A DNA stretch of 64,000 bases, taken from positions 2,574,501 through 2,638,500 of the forward strand of contig NZ_CP160680.1 of assembly GCF_040784935.1 (NCBI RefSeq). Direction: 5' to 3'. Shown piece after piece: positions 34,348 through 43,314 of the stretch. The notes below the pieces were generated by a model that was not told where the DNA came from, made no database searches, and saw nothing but the letters and a program-made list of their open reading frames with translations. Position numbers and translations under genes: made by a program. Each line of letters begins with the position of its first letter. Position 1 is the stretch's first letter. This stretch comes from Lewinella sp. LCG006 (GTDB lineage: Bacteria; Bacteroidota; Bacteroidia; Chitinophagales; Saprospiraceae).

Positions 34348-35016
34348 TTACGGCACTACACGTAAGGTGAAAGCCCCAATACTCGCATACCGCTCATAAT
34401 CCATTAGTTCAAGCAAATAATCAACATTGGTTTGTAGAAAGACATTTTCATAGTTCTCTACACTGGTACTGGCATTAGCGTAACAGACCCTTACTGACCT
34501 TCTCCGTTTATCCTCGCACTGATACATAGCGGGATGTTCGTAGCTTTCGTACAGGAGCGGCTGGGTATTTAGATTTACAAAGAAAAGCCCTTCTTGATTA
34601 AACACGATACCGCCTCTAAAATGGTAAGCATCTTCGCGTTCCTCATAGAATACGGGGTAGGTCAAAGCAGTTTGTAAGGGCAAAAAACTTATTTGGCCTA
34701 CGTCCTCAATGGTCTCAATTTCAACTGAAAAATGCTCGCTTGTATCCGTAATTTCAGAAACTACTATTTCTGTAAAGAAGTTAAAATCATCTAACCGAAT
34801 GGATAAAGGCCGGTCCTTGAGCATCACCTCTTTATCAAAATTTGCAGTGATCCACAAGGTGTCCCCTACGCGTATTGTTTCCGAAGAGGGAGCCGTTTCA
34901 ATGGGGACAATAAGCTCAAGCTCATCGCCGTATTCATCGCTCTCGCAGTTTTTACAGCCATTAAGGGTTAATGCCCCAATGAGGAATAAGCTAACAAGGA
35001 AAAACTTAGTGTTCAT
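34348..35016 (-). CDS. Tandem paralogous lipoprotein, copy 2
   Basis: 222 residues from the ATG at 35016 (MNTKFFLVSLFLIGALTLNGC). Lipoprotein signal with lipobox LNGC at about residue 21, then CKNCESDEYGDELELIVPIE. Clearly homologous over its length to the product of the gene just upstream: both have APSSETIRVGDTLWITANFDKE / TPSEDVFSIGDTLWVVANID-type segments, RLDDFNFFTE, YEHPAMYQCEDKRR and a NVFLQTNVDYLLELMDYER-type end. No known domain. It is the last of three genes transcribed leftward and probably works with the upstream zincin lipoprotein. Outer-membrane location is expected. Confidence 0.8.
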   Translation of the reverse strand: MNTKFFLVSLFLIGALTLNGCKNCESDEYGDELELIVPIETAPSSETIRVGDTLWITANFDKEVMLKDRPLSIRLDDFNFFTEIVVSEITDTSEHFSVEIETIEDVGQISFLPLQTALTYPVFYEEREDAYHFRGGIVFNQEGLFFVNLNTQPLLYESYEHPAMYQCEDKRRRSVRVCYANASTSVENYENVFLQTNVDYLLELMDYERYASIGAFTLRVVP

Positions 35017-35044
35017 TACGATTCGTGTGTATGACAAGCAGTCC

Positions 35045-35710
35045 CTATTGAACTAGAATTGCGTGTGCGCCTCCTTGTGCAAAGCGCTCATAGTCAATTT
35101 GTTCAAGATGGTAGCTCACTTGCGTTTGTCCAAAAATATTATCGAAATTATTTAACGACGTGCTGGTATTTTGATAGGTAACCGTAGTCTTAGTTCTTCT
35201 TTGATCTTCGCAATAGTACATAGCAGGATGCTCGTATTCTTCAAAAAGTCCAAAAAAAGTCTGAAAACCTATGAGATAAAGACCCGGCTCATTGAAAATG
35301 ATCCCTGCTCTAAGTCTATAAGCATTTGCTTCTTCTTCATACTGCAAAGGATAACTAATTGCTGTTGTCAATGGAAGTACACTAACTTCTCCGATTGTTT
35401 CAATGATTTCAATATCTATATCAAAGTACTCTACAGTATCTGATATTTCCGAAATCACCATTTCAGTAAAGAAATTGAAGTTATCCAATCGGATAAGATG
35501 TTCACTGTCTTTAACCATCACCTCCTTATCTATATTGGCAACAACCCATAAGGTATCTCCAATAGAAAAAACATCTTCCGAAGGGGTGGTATTGATTGGT
35601 ACCATCAAATCCAGTTGTTCGCCGAAAGTATCTCCTTCGCATTCTTTACAACCTGTAAAGATGAATGTCCCAATAAAGAAGAGGCTCAAATGAAAAAATT
35701 TAGTGTCCAT
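35045..35710 (-). CDS. Tandem paralogous lipoprotein, copy 1
   Basis: 221 residues, lipoprotein signal MDTKFFHLSLFFIGTFIFTGC with the lipid Cys at 21. The mature part shares with copy 2 the segments SIGDTLWVVANIDKEVMVKD, RLDNFNFFTEMVISEISDT, AGIIFNEPGLYLIGF and YEHPAMYYCEDQRR. Conserved Cys positions (CKECEGD near the start and YYCED) suggest a disulfide. Its start overlaps the end of the zincin gene by 11 bases, so translation is coupled. Function unknown. The C-terminus AHAILVQ recurs as a relic at 34266-34289. Confidence 0.8.
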   Translation of the reverse strand: MDTKFFHLSLFFIGTFIFTGCKECEGDTFGEQLDLMVPINTTPSEDVFSIGDTLWVVANIDKEVMVKDSEHLIRLDNFNFFTEMVISEISDTVEYFDIDIEIIETIGEVSVLPLTTAISYPLQYEEEANAYRLRAGIIFNEPGLYLIGFQTFFGLFEEYEHPAMYYCEDQRRTKTTVTYQNTSTSLNNFDNIFGQTQVSYHLEQIDYERFAQGGAHAILVQ

Positions 35711-37979
35711 AAGAATTAAATAAATTGAGATAATCTTGTTCCGTAGTTAGGGGGTTGTTTATTCCGTGTAATCCCCATAAAACATCACGGTATTGATCAA
35801 CATCAAAGACAAATGGGTTAAAAGCCTCGTATAACTGTTCGTAGCTAAAGCCAGTCACATTGTCTGTAATGTTATTCTGTTCAGGTCTTGTGATAGGAAA
35901 TTGCTGGTTGATATCCCAAAGATCAAAATACAGTCCTTCGGGGATAAAATCAGCATTTGGGGGTAAATCTTCATTCCTCCAGAAGAGCAGGCTTTCTCCA
36001 CGGTTGATATATCGAAAAGTTTGTGAATTTAGCCCGCCATTAGAATGATTTGTTCCATATTGCAAATCAGCCATATAATGCTCTATCGACTCAGCCATAC
36101 CTTCCGTCAATTCCGCTCTGCCAGCATTGGGAGAGGAACCATCACCATAAGGTTTTGCTTGCCCGGTAAAGGAAGTAGTTACCAGATAATCTACATACCC
36201 ATCCCACCATTGTGGTCCAAATCGGACGTATTGGGCAACATGAGCGGTCTCGTGGTAGATCAATCGCTTGATGGCATCTGAAAGATCATCTTCCCCAAAG
36301 GGAATAAACATATCTGGCTTGGTCAAATCAAGATAGGTTAAGACGGCGGCTGTTACCGGATTTGCGTAAGCAATCGCCCATTGTCCAAGATCAGCAATAT
36401 TTATCTGATCGGCATCCATCCGGTGGAACATTGGCGCTGCTGCCAGACGTTCTCCAAGCGTATGAATAAGGATGCGAACTCTGCCAGACGGCGCTGCCAG
36501 GGAAGAGTGGTCGTCAAAGAACTCGTGGTAGGCATTGTTGGTGGTCGCTGCGATAAAGGTCTGTTCTTTCCTGCTGGTATTGTCCGAGTCATTGTCAATA
36601 ACCAGACACTGCTCATTCCAAACGCGATTATTTCGTCGTAGGCGCCAATTATACTTTGCAGGCTTTATCGTAGCATTCCAGAAACGTATCCCTCTGAAAG
36701 AACGAATGGTAATACGATCACTTACGCGATCTTTAAAAACTACTTTGGTTTTAGCCCTTTTTACATTGTAGCGGTGATCAATTTTCCAACAACCGTTATC
36801 ATCTGTGTCGGTATTTTTCCAGATAAAGCCCCAGTGGTGCTTGGTGGTTTTTACTTTTACGCGCCTTACACCTTCTTCTCCCAATTGTGTATCATTTAAT
36901 ATAATACGGCCTCCTGGCTTGCGCGAATCCGCATAAACAAAACAATCACAACGTTCCACCTGTCCCGCAGGAGGATCATTGGTAGGGGTGCCACCATCAC
37001 CCTCTCCCGGTGGAGGGCCGCAGTCGCAGATCCACTCAAAATCGGGGAAGGGGTTGTTAACAGCAACCAGGATCGGGATACATCCAGTACCACAGTCTGG
37101 CACTTCGTCAAAACTTGATGTATCACCAGGTCCACTACCTGGAAAAGTTCCGGAGGTAGTATTATGTAAGCGATTGGGTACGAAATCTACTTCTCCCAGG
37201 TAGCCCAATTTGGTGTCCTTGATGTAGTCCGGGAAGTTGATCCGATCATCATCGCTATAGGGATTAATTGTTCTTAACGTTACTGCCTGCCCATTCGGAG
37301 AAGGTAAGCTTACACAAGTCAAATCAGCATCATCCAGGCAAGCAGGCCAGGTCGGGCAATCGGGATGACACAAACCATCTACGGCCTCATAATACCTTTC
37401 GTTTCCAGAAATGACAAAGGCCGTAAATGTTAATCGAGATTCATAGATAGGTATATGCATAGGTTGGATAACTTCATAAGGGACACCCTCTGGAAGTTTT
37501 CCTCCGGTGAAATGGTCGGCGGTGATGGCACCGTATTCCGGCGACCATACACCCTCGGCAAGGGTAGGATCACGATAATCTTCCTCCCCCTGATAGGCTA
37601 CGGCAAAGTGAATGGGTTGGGTCTCAAATTCATAGCCATATTCGTCTTCATAGTCAGCTATCGCCATGACCTGCTCGCCTGTCTGGGGTAGCAACCTCAA
37701 GTAGTAATGGGTAGCTTGCAGATTCCCCGGCTCACCCATCAATAAATCGTAGGCATCATTCATCATGGTTAAATCATAAGGATTCAATAATTCTCCCCCT
37801 AAAATCGTCGCATCTGCCCCCGATGGTGGGTCAATATCAATACCAGTGTCAGCAGAAAAGGCTAAGATGGAGTCATCCCCTTCGGGTAAGGGAATAACAT
37901 CTTTCTCACAAGAAAAAAGAGCCATCATCAAGCCTACTAAAAAGAGCGCACTGGCTAAGTGAATTTTGAGCGTTCGCAT
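35700..37979 (-). CDS. Lipoprotein with HExxH zincin motif
   Basis: 759 residues. Lipoprotein signal (SALFLVGLMMALFSCEKD, lipid Cys at about 24). A first domain (about 35-200) of beta-rich sequence is followed by a Cys-rich Gly/Pro linker (CHPDCPTWPACLDD ... CDCGPPPGEGDGG) and a basic segment (about 365-460). The putative protease domain has H576-E-T-A-H580 within IKRLIYHETAHVAQYVRFG, then TEGMAESIEHYMAD, where E630 may be the third zinc ligand. I do not recognise a named peptidase family. It would face the periplasm or cell surface, lipid-anchored. First gene of a three-gene operon with the two paralogous lipoproteins. Confidence 0.82.
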   Translation of the reverse strand: MRTLKIHLASALFLVGLMMALFSCEKDVIPLPEGDDSILAFSADTGIDIDPPSGADATILGGELLNPYDLTMMNDAYDLLMGEPGNLQATHYYLRLLPQTGEQVMAIADYEDEYGYEFETQPIHFAVAYQGEEDYRDPTLAEGVWSPEYGAITADHFTGGKLPEGVPYEVIQPMHIPIYESRLTFTAFVISGNERYYEAVDGLCHPDCPTWPACLDDADLTCVSLPSPNGQAVTLRTINPYSDDDRINFPDYIKDTKLGYLGEVDFVPNRLHNTTSGTFPGSGPGDTSSFDEVPDCGTGCIPILVAVNNPFPDFEWICDCGPPPGEGDGGTPTNDPPAGQVERCDCFVYADSRKPGGRIILNDTQLGEEGVRRVKVKTTKHHWGFIWKNTDTDDNGCWKIDHRYNVKRAKTKVVFKDRVSDRITIRSFRGIRFWNATIKPAKYNWRLRRNNRVWNEQCLVIDNDSDNTSRKEQTFIAATTNNAYHEFFDDHSSLAAPSGRVRILIHTLGERLAAAPMFHRMDADQINIADLGQWAIAYANPVTAAVLTYLDLTKPDMFIPFGEDDLSDAIKRLIYHETAHVAQYVRFGPQWWDGYVDYLVTTSFTGQAKPYGDGSSPNAGRAELTEGMAESIEHYMADLQYGTNHSNGGLNSQTFRYINRGESLLFWRNEDLPPNADFIPEGLYFDLWDINQQFPITRPEQNNITDNVTGFSYEQLYEAFNPFVFDVDQYRDVLWGLHGINNPLTTEQDYLNLFNSYGH

Positions 37980-38190
37980 GATCTAATAAATTTTCTAATT
38001 ATCAATTCTTATATACTTTACTATCTGTATAAGATTGAAAAAGGCGTTTCGTGACATTTTCAGGAGGTGTTTTTTCACTTAGCCAATATCGTTTAGGGTG
38101 TTTTGGAATGTATCCTGTGTTAAGTTGGCGGCTATGGGGCTTTTACAACAAAAGGGCTTGGTTGGACGTTTTTTGGGAAAATAACGATTC

Positions 38191-38622
38191 ATGGTTTCAC
38201 TATTACAGGGCTGCTTTCTCTTGGCCAGCCTCTTGTTTGCTACGGATACGGTAGAGGTAAATATTACCAATATCAAAGAAGCCAAAGGAACGATCCGGGC
38301 GGCAGTTTTTACCAATGCCGAAGATTTCGACCAGGAAAAAAATGCGGTTTATGATGAAGTGATTCCACTGTCCTCTACGGCTACGATTCGTCGTCGGCTC
38401 CCGCTCAATGGGCGCTCAACTTATGGGCTTGCTGTATATCACGATATCAACAACAATGGAAAGCTCGACCGCAATGGCTTGGGGATACCCAAAGAACCTT
38501 ACGCTTTTTCCAACAACCCCTCTGCGAAGTGGCAAGCGCCTACCTTTAGCGAAATTGCTTTTGTACCTAATGAAGTGAATGGCTCCCTCTCGTTGAAACT
38601 ACTGGCCTGGGGCGAGCGGTAA
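38191..38622 (+). CDS. DUF2141 secreted protein
   Basis: 143 residues. Short signal peptide (LLQGCFLLASLLFA) then a DUF2141 domain: VEVNITNIKEAKGTIRAAVF, the central YGLAVYHDINNNGKLDRNGLGIPKEPYAFSNN, which is the family signature, and FSEIAFVPNE. DINNNGKLD resembles a Ca2+-binding loop. The family is widespread in Bacteroidota and exported, with no established function. Not clearly in an operon; the next gene starts 122 bases on. Confidence 0.88.
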   Translation: MVSLLQGCFLLASLLFATDTVEVNITNIKEAKGTIRAAVFTNAEDFDQEKNAVYDEVIPLSSTATIRRRLPLNGRSTYGLAVYHDINNNGKLDRNGLGIPKEPYAFSNNPSAKWQAPTFSEIAFVPNEVNGSLSLKLLAWGER

Positions 38623-38744
38623 TTGGATTTAAGGAGATCTTTGCAAACGTCTGAAGCGTTGCCTGAAAATCTCGTCGTTAAATACCCCCTGGTCGAAAGC
38701 AAAAGACGTATTTTGTGGGTCTATCTTTCACCAATCCTACTGGT

Positions 38745-39179
38745 ATGAAAATTATGCTAAAATTTCCCCTGCTCTTATTGCTGGCCTCCTTGTGTTGGCA
38801 GTGCAATCGTATCACCTACACGGCCGAGACGTTCCCGGAGGAAGATTATCTGGCTTTTGGCCAAGGTGGTGGATATGCCGGTAGCCTGACTACCCATTAC
38901 CTCTTACCCAATGGGCAGCTGTTTGTTAGCGAGGGAATTGAAGGGGCCAAGCTTTCCGGGGGAGAGATCGCTAGAGGAAAAGCAAAAAAGATGCTCAAAC
39001 GCTACCAAGAAGAAATCAAACCAGTAGACTTTCAGGAACCGGGCAACCTGTACACTTTTCTAGAATATGTTGCGGCAGATACAACTTACGAGCAACAATG
39101 GGGACGTGCCGGTAAGGATGTTCCTGAATCATTGTTACTGTTTTTCCAGGATTTACAGTTACTCTTACCGCAAGAATAA
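38745..39179 (+). CDS. Small lipoprotein of unknown function
   Basis: 144 residues from the ATG at 38745 (MKIMLKFPLLLLLASLCWQC), with the lipid Cys at about residue 20. The mature domain reads YLAFGQGGGYAGSLTTHYLLPNGQLF, then KKMLKRYQEEIKPVDFQEPG and ESLLLFFQDLQLLL. FGQGGGYAGSLTTHYLLPNG suggests a compact beta-hairpin module seen in other Bacteroidota lipoproteins, but no function is known. An upstream in-frame ATG at 38715 would place a polar segment before the signal and is less likely. Confidence 0.72.
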   Translation: MKIMLKFPLLLLLASLCWQCNRITYTAETFPEEDYLAFGQGGGYAGSLTTHYLLPNGQLFVSEGIEGAKLSGGEIARGKAKKMLKRYQEEIKPVDFQEPGNLYTFLEYVAADTTYEQQWGRAGKDVPESLLLFFQDLQLLLPQE

Positions 39180-39211
39180 GTCACAACAAGACCAAGTAGG
39201 AGACGGAGAAA

Positions 39212-39239
39212 AAATAAATGAAAGTTGTTTCATTTATTT
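39212..39239. repeat. AT-rich perfect hairpin
   Basis: AAATAAATGAAA (39212-39223) and TTTCATTTATTT (39228-39239) form a perfect 12-bp stem with a GTTG loop, 33 bases after the small lipoprotein gene and 56 before the M4 protease gene. It may be a transcript end or an operator; there is no T-run. Confidence 0.5.
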
Positions 39240-39294
39240 CCGTCAAATTACTAAGTGGAAGTCTACTCCCAATAACGATAAAAATTAGTTAGCT

Positions 39295-42200
39295 ATGCTT
39301 AATAAGCTATATACCCCTGCAATTACTATTTTTCTGCTCCTGTCAGCTACCGTTTTACTGGCCCAAAAGCCGGTGCTGAGCCCGCGTCCGGCGAGCGAGC
39401 GGCACAGCATGGAAAGCATCCGTAATGGGTTTAATTTTGAAGCGATCCCTAGTGGTGATCGTTCCCAAAGGGAAAGCGAGGCCTTTTCCTTACCGCTTGC
39501 AGGAATCAGTCTACTTGCACCCAGCCCACTGATTGAACGCTGGCGGGCACAGCCCAACGCTCAAACGGGCCTGCCCGACTGGATTCAACTCTGGGGCCCT
39601 CAATTGAATACTGGTACCCCGGAAGAACAGCTCCTTACCTGGTTGACCGCTCTGGCCCCTAGCTGGAAGCTGGATAAGCCCGAAGAAGCTTTTGTTTTGC
39701 AAAATACATTCACAGAGGAAGACGGGAAACGCCACTTGGTCTACCAGCAAGAACAGGGTGGAGTGCCGATTTACGGCAACGAACTGAGAGCGCATTTTAC
39801 GGATGGTCGATTGGTCTTGCTCCATGGTCGGGTATTGCCTGCGCCTCAGATCAGTACGGTGCCTACGCTGGACGCTGCTGCTGCGCTGGAACAAGCGCGC
39901 ACTGCGGTGAAACGTCACACCCGTATCAAGGAATTAAGTGCAGAGGAACAGGCCTTGTTGGGCGGAGAAGCAGTGACCCAGGAATTGGTGATTTACTACC
40001 CCAATCAGCAATGGCAAGACCCTCATCTGGTATGGTCGGTCATTATTGTTCCCCACCTGGCAGATCGTTGGCAATTGATGATCGACGCGCATACGGGGGA
40101 ATTACTCAATGAGCACAACCATGTATGCCACTTTTTGCCACCTAATGGCCCCGAAGTGACCACTGCTACTGATTTGCAGGGCGTCAGTAGAACCATACAT
40201 TCCTACGAGTTTAATAACAACAACTACCTGATTGATGCTTCGCGGGCAATGTTTAACGCTGCCGGATCGAGTATGCCTAATGAACCCGATGGCGCGATTT
40301 GGACCATCAACGGCAACAATACTTCTCCGGCAAATGATAATTTTACCACTACCCACAATGTCTCTGCGGGAAACTTTTGGAACGATCCATTAGCGGTATC
40401 CGCACACTACAATGCCGGGGAAGCTTACCGTTATTTTCAGGAAACCTTTAACCGTAACTCTATCAATGGACAGGGCGGCAACATCGTTTCGCTGATTAAT
40501 ATTTCCGAAGATGATGGTTCGGATATGGACAACGCTTTCTGGAATGGGCAGGCCATGTTTTACGGTAACGGAAACACCGCCTTTACCTCTCCATTGGCCA
40601 AAGCACTGGACGTAGCTGGGCACGAAATTTCACACGGCGTTGTACAAAATACGGCCAACCTTGAATACGAAGGAGAGTCGGGCGCCCTCAATGAATCTTT
40701 TGCTGACATCTTCGGTGCTATGATCGATCGCGACGATTGGCAAATGGGGGAAGAAGTTGTCAATCCTAGTGTTTTTCCCACCGGAGCGCTTCGCGATTTA
40801 TCGAACCCCAACAATGGTGGAAATAGCCTAGGTGATCCAGGTTGGCAGCCAGCTCATACCAACCAGCAATATACTGGTAGCCAGGACAATGGCGGCGTAC
40901 ACATCAATAGCGGTATCCCTAATCGGGCGTTTTTCCTACTTGCCAGTAATGTTGGCAAGAGCAAGGCCGAACAAATTTATTACCGTGCCCTCACTACCTA
41001 CCTTACCCGCTCCTCCCAGTTTCTCGACTTGCGGGCATCCGTGGTGCAGGCGGCGAATGATCTTTACGGTAGCACCGAAGCCAACGCCGCCATCAGTGCT
41101 TTCAATACCGTAGGTATCGGCAGTGGTAGCAGTGGTGGTACCCCTACCAACACCCAGTCGGATTTGGCCGTTAATCCCGGCAATGAATATATTCTTTATA
41201 CCGAAGGGAATAACAACAACCTCTACATCGAGACACCGGAGGGCAATTCCATTGCTGATCCATTGTCGAACCTGGATCCTTTTAGTAAACCAACGATCAC
41301 CGACGATGGTAGTGTGATCGTTTTTGTCGCGCAAAACAAGACGATTCAGGCTATAACAATTAACTGGGGGACGAGCATGGTGGAGACTTTCGTGTTAAGT
41401 AACAACCCCATCTGGCGCAACGTCGCCATCTCTCGCGATGGAAATCGCCTGGCGGCAATAACCGACGACAATGATAATCGGGTACTCGTTTTTGATCTGG
41501 CAACGACTGGTGCTCCTTCTCAAGAATTCTTCCTTAATAACCCTACCACGGCGGAAGGTGTCGCGACCGGAGATGTACAATACGCCGATGTACTCGAGTG
41601 GGACCACTCCGGAGAGTACGTGATGTACGATGCCTACAATATCATTCCCAACCAAAACGGTACGTCGATCGACTACTGGGACATTGGCTTTCTGCGTGCC
41701 TGGAACCGGAATACCAACAACTTTGGCGATGGTTTTATCAGTAAATTGTTTAGCTCTTTACCGGAAAACACCAGCGTAGGGAATCCGACCTTCGCTAAAA
41801 ATTCACCGTACATCATTGCCTTAGACTTTATTGATTACGATGCGAACAGCTATTTCCTCGCGGCCGCCAATATTGAAACGGGTGATGTGGGGACCATTTT
41901 CGAGAATGGTCGTCTGAATTACCCCAACTACAGCAATCAGGATGATCAGATCATCTTTGATGCGGAAGAAGATACTTTTGGTGATGCCATCATTGGTATT
42001 GCTGACCTTAACAGCGACAAAATAACGCCCGCTGGCGGAGCCTTTATTTTTATTGAAAATGGTTTCGCTGGTGCACGTTGGGGCACCTGGTTTGCCAATG
42101 GCCAAAGACAGTTGGTACAAACCCTCGATCCTGTTTCGCAGGACGCATGGGCGCAAGCATTTCCTACGGTAAGCAAAGGCCAGATCACCCTCGCCTGGGA

Positions 42201-42396
42201 GCTGACGGCAGCGGCCAATTTGCAACTTCAAATCAGTGACTTAGCGGGCCGTATTGTTCAGCAAAACCAGTGGTCTGCGGTCACCGGGCCTGGGCAGCGC
42301 CAGTTAGATTTGGCTGGTTTGGCCTCGGGGAGTTACTTGGTGCAATTGCGTGCTGGAGAGCGGGTGTTTAGTCAGTTGGTGGTGGTGGTGGAATAG
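39295..42396 (+). CDS. M4 (thermolysin-like) metalloprotease with T9SS type A sorting domain
   Basis: 1033 residues. Signal peptide 1-24, propeptide with an FTP-like domain (about 123-185, HLVYQQEQGGVPIYGNELRA) and PepSY-like part, then the M4 catalytic domain (about 290-625). Zinc motif H443-E-I-S-H447, third ligand E467 in GESGALNESFADIFG (24 residues after H443, as in thermolysin), and catalytic H536 in GGVHINSGIPNRAFF. Residues about 640-950 form repeated WD40/PD40-like blades (NRLAAITDDNDNRVLVFDLA). The last 75 residues (AFPTVSKGQITLAWEL ... ISDLAGRIV ... LASGSYLVQLRAGE) are a type A T9SS sorting domain. A secreted endopeptidase, probably nutritional. Confidence 0.94.
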   Translation: MLNKLYTPAITIFLLLSATVLLAQKPVLSPRPASERHSMESIRNGFNFEAIPSGDRSQRESEAFSLPLAGISLLAPSPLIERWRAQPNAQTGLPDWIQLWGPQLNTGTPEEQLLTWLTALAPSWKLDKPEEAFVLQNTFTEEDGKRHLVYQQEQGGVPIYGNELRAHFTDGRLVLLHGRVLPAPQISTVPTLDAAAALEQARTAVKRHTRIKELSAEEQALLGGEAVTQELVIYYPNQQWQDPHLVWSVIIVPHLADRWQLMIDAHTGELLNEHNHVCHFLPPNGPEVTTATDLQGVSRTIHSYEFNNNNYLIDASRAMFNAAGSSMPNEPDGAIWTINGNNTSPANDNFTTTHNVSAGNFWNDPLAVSAHYNAGEAYRYFQETFNRNSINGQGGNIVSLINISEDDGSDMDNAFWNGQAMFYGNGNTAFTSPLAKALDVAGHEISHGVVQNTANLEYEGESGALNESFADIFGAMIDRDDWQMGEEVVNPSVFPTGALRDLSNPNNGGNSLGDPGWQPAHTNQQYTGSQDNGGVHINSGIPNRAFFLLASNVGKSKAEQIYYRALTTYLTRSSQFLDLRASVVQAANDLYGSTEANAAISAFNTVGIGSGSSGGTPTNTQSDLAVNPGNEYILYTEGNNNNLYIETPEGNSIADPLSNLDPFSKPTITDDGSVIVFVAQNKTIQAITINWGTSMVETFVLSNNPIWRNVAISRDGNRLAAITDDNDNRVLVFDLATTGAPSQEFFLNNPTTAEGVATGDVQYADVLEWDHSGEYVMYDAYNIIPNQNGTSIDYWDIGFLRAWNRNTNNFGDGFISKLFSSLPENTSVGNPTFAKNSPYIIALDFIDYDANSYFLAAANIETGDVGTIFENGRLNYPNYSNQDDQIIFDAEEDTFGDAIIGIADLNSDKITPAGGAFIFIENGFAGARWGTWFANGQRQLVQTLDPVSQDAWAQAFPTVSKGQITLAWELTAAANLQLQISDLAGRIVQQNQWSAVTGPGQRQLDLAGLASGSYLVQLRAGERVFSQLVVVVE

Positions 42397-42514
42397 CACG
42401 CCTGGAAAAGAGCTTGCTGCATTGGAGTAGTTTAAGCAATTGTTGCAAAAGCAATTAATTGAGCTTATCTTTATTAAGATTCGCTCATAGACTTTAGTAA
42501 TTGATTTAAATACC

Positions 42515-42820
42515 ATGACAATAGATATCAGAGATAAAAAATTTAGTTTAATCGAACTTATCATGAGCGTCGAAGACAGTAGTGTATTGGACGCTATAGA
42601 AAGAGAGATTAATCGAATTAATGAGAAGAACCTGGATCAGCGTTCTGTCTTTCCTGATTTAGAAGAGGCTGTTCAGCCAATCCGTAGTAATGTTACGCTA
42701 GAAGATATTGACCAGGAACAAGATTATATTCCTTTTGATTATCAAGAATTTAGAACATTAGCTGATGAAGTGGGCTTGGAAGAACCTATTGAGGAGCTAT
42801 TAGAGGCATTGGGAGATTAA
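42515..42820 (+). CDS. Putative antitoxin partner of the VapC-type toxin
   Basis: 101 residues, strongly acidic (SVEDSSVLDAIEREINRINE; VTLEDIDQEQDYIPFDYQEF; LEEPIEELLEALGD). The N-terminal part DKKFSLIELIMSVEDSSVLD resembles the start of small antitoxins paired with PIN or RelE toxins in Bacteroidota. There is no typical AbrB or ribbon-helix-helix DNA-binding sequence that I can see. It lies 6 bases before the PIN toxin gene, the normal order. Both genes are more AT-rich than their neighbours, a sign of possible transfer. Confidence 0.72.
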   Translation: MTIDIRDKKFSLIELIMSVEDSSVLDAIEREINRINEKNLDQRSVFPDLEEAVQPIRSNVTLEDIDQEQDYIPFDYQEFRTLADEVGLEEPIEELLEALGD

Positions 42821-42826
42821 TAGCTG

Positions 42827-43285
42827 ATGAAGTATTTACTTGATACCAATATTGTCTTGATTTATACAAGGGGAGGAGCTCTTGCAAAGCTGATTGACGA
42901 AGATTACGAGCTATTCAGTAAGGAAAACGACCTGTATATCTCCGTAGTGACCATCGCTGAACTTCGATCATTTGTATTACAGCGAGATTACGGAGAAAAA
43001 AAAGTAGAGGCATTAGAAAAATTGCTCAAAAAGTTTCGGGTAATCGATATCAACATCGATGAAGTTCTAAGTAGATATGCGGAAATAGATAGCTACAGCC
43101 AAGGTAAATTAAAATATAAGAAAGGAAATTTCACAGCTCGGAACATGGGTAAAAATGATCTATTTATCGCAGCTACAAGTAGTGTTTACGGCCTAGTATT
43201 AGTTACAACGGATAAGGATTTTAACCATCTGAGTCCAGATTATATTGCCTTGAAATATATAGATCAGCGTAAGTATAATAAATAA
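42827..43285 (+). CDS. PIN-domain toxin (VapC-type ribonuclease)
   Basis: 152 residues. MKYLLDTNIVLIYTRG opens the PIN fold; the acidic active-site residues are D6, E45 (VVTIAELRSF), D111 (GKNDLFIAATSS) and D129 (LVTTDKDFNH). All four are present, so the Mg2+-dependent RNase should be active. Family toxins cleave tRNA or rRNA. The toxin follows its probable antitoxin by 6 bases and the pair should be self-regulated. Length is slightly above the usual 130-140 because of the LKYKKGNFTARN insert. Confidence 0.88.
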   Translation: MKYLLDTNIVLIYTRGGALAKLIDEDYELFSKENDLYISVVTIAELRSFVLQRDYGEKKVEALEKLLKKFRVIDINIDEVLSRYAEIDSYSQGKLKYKKGNFTARNMGKNDLFIAATSSVYGLVLVTTDKDFNHLSPDYIALKYIDQRKYNK

Positions 43286-43314
43286 GCGTTGGGGGAAAAT
43301 AACAGAAATCATAA

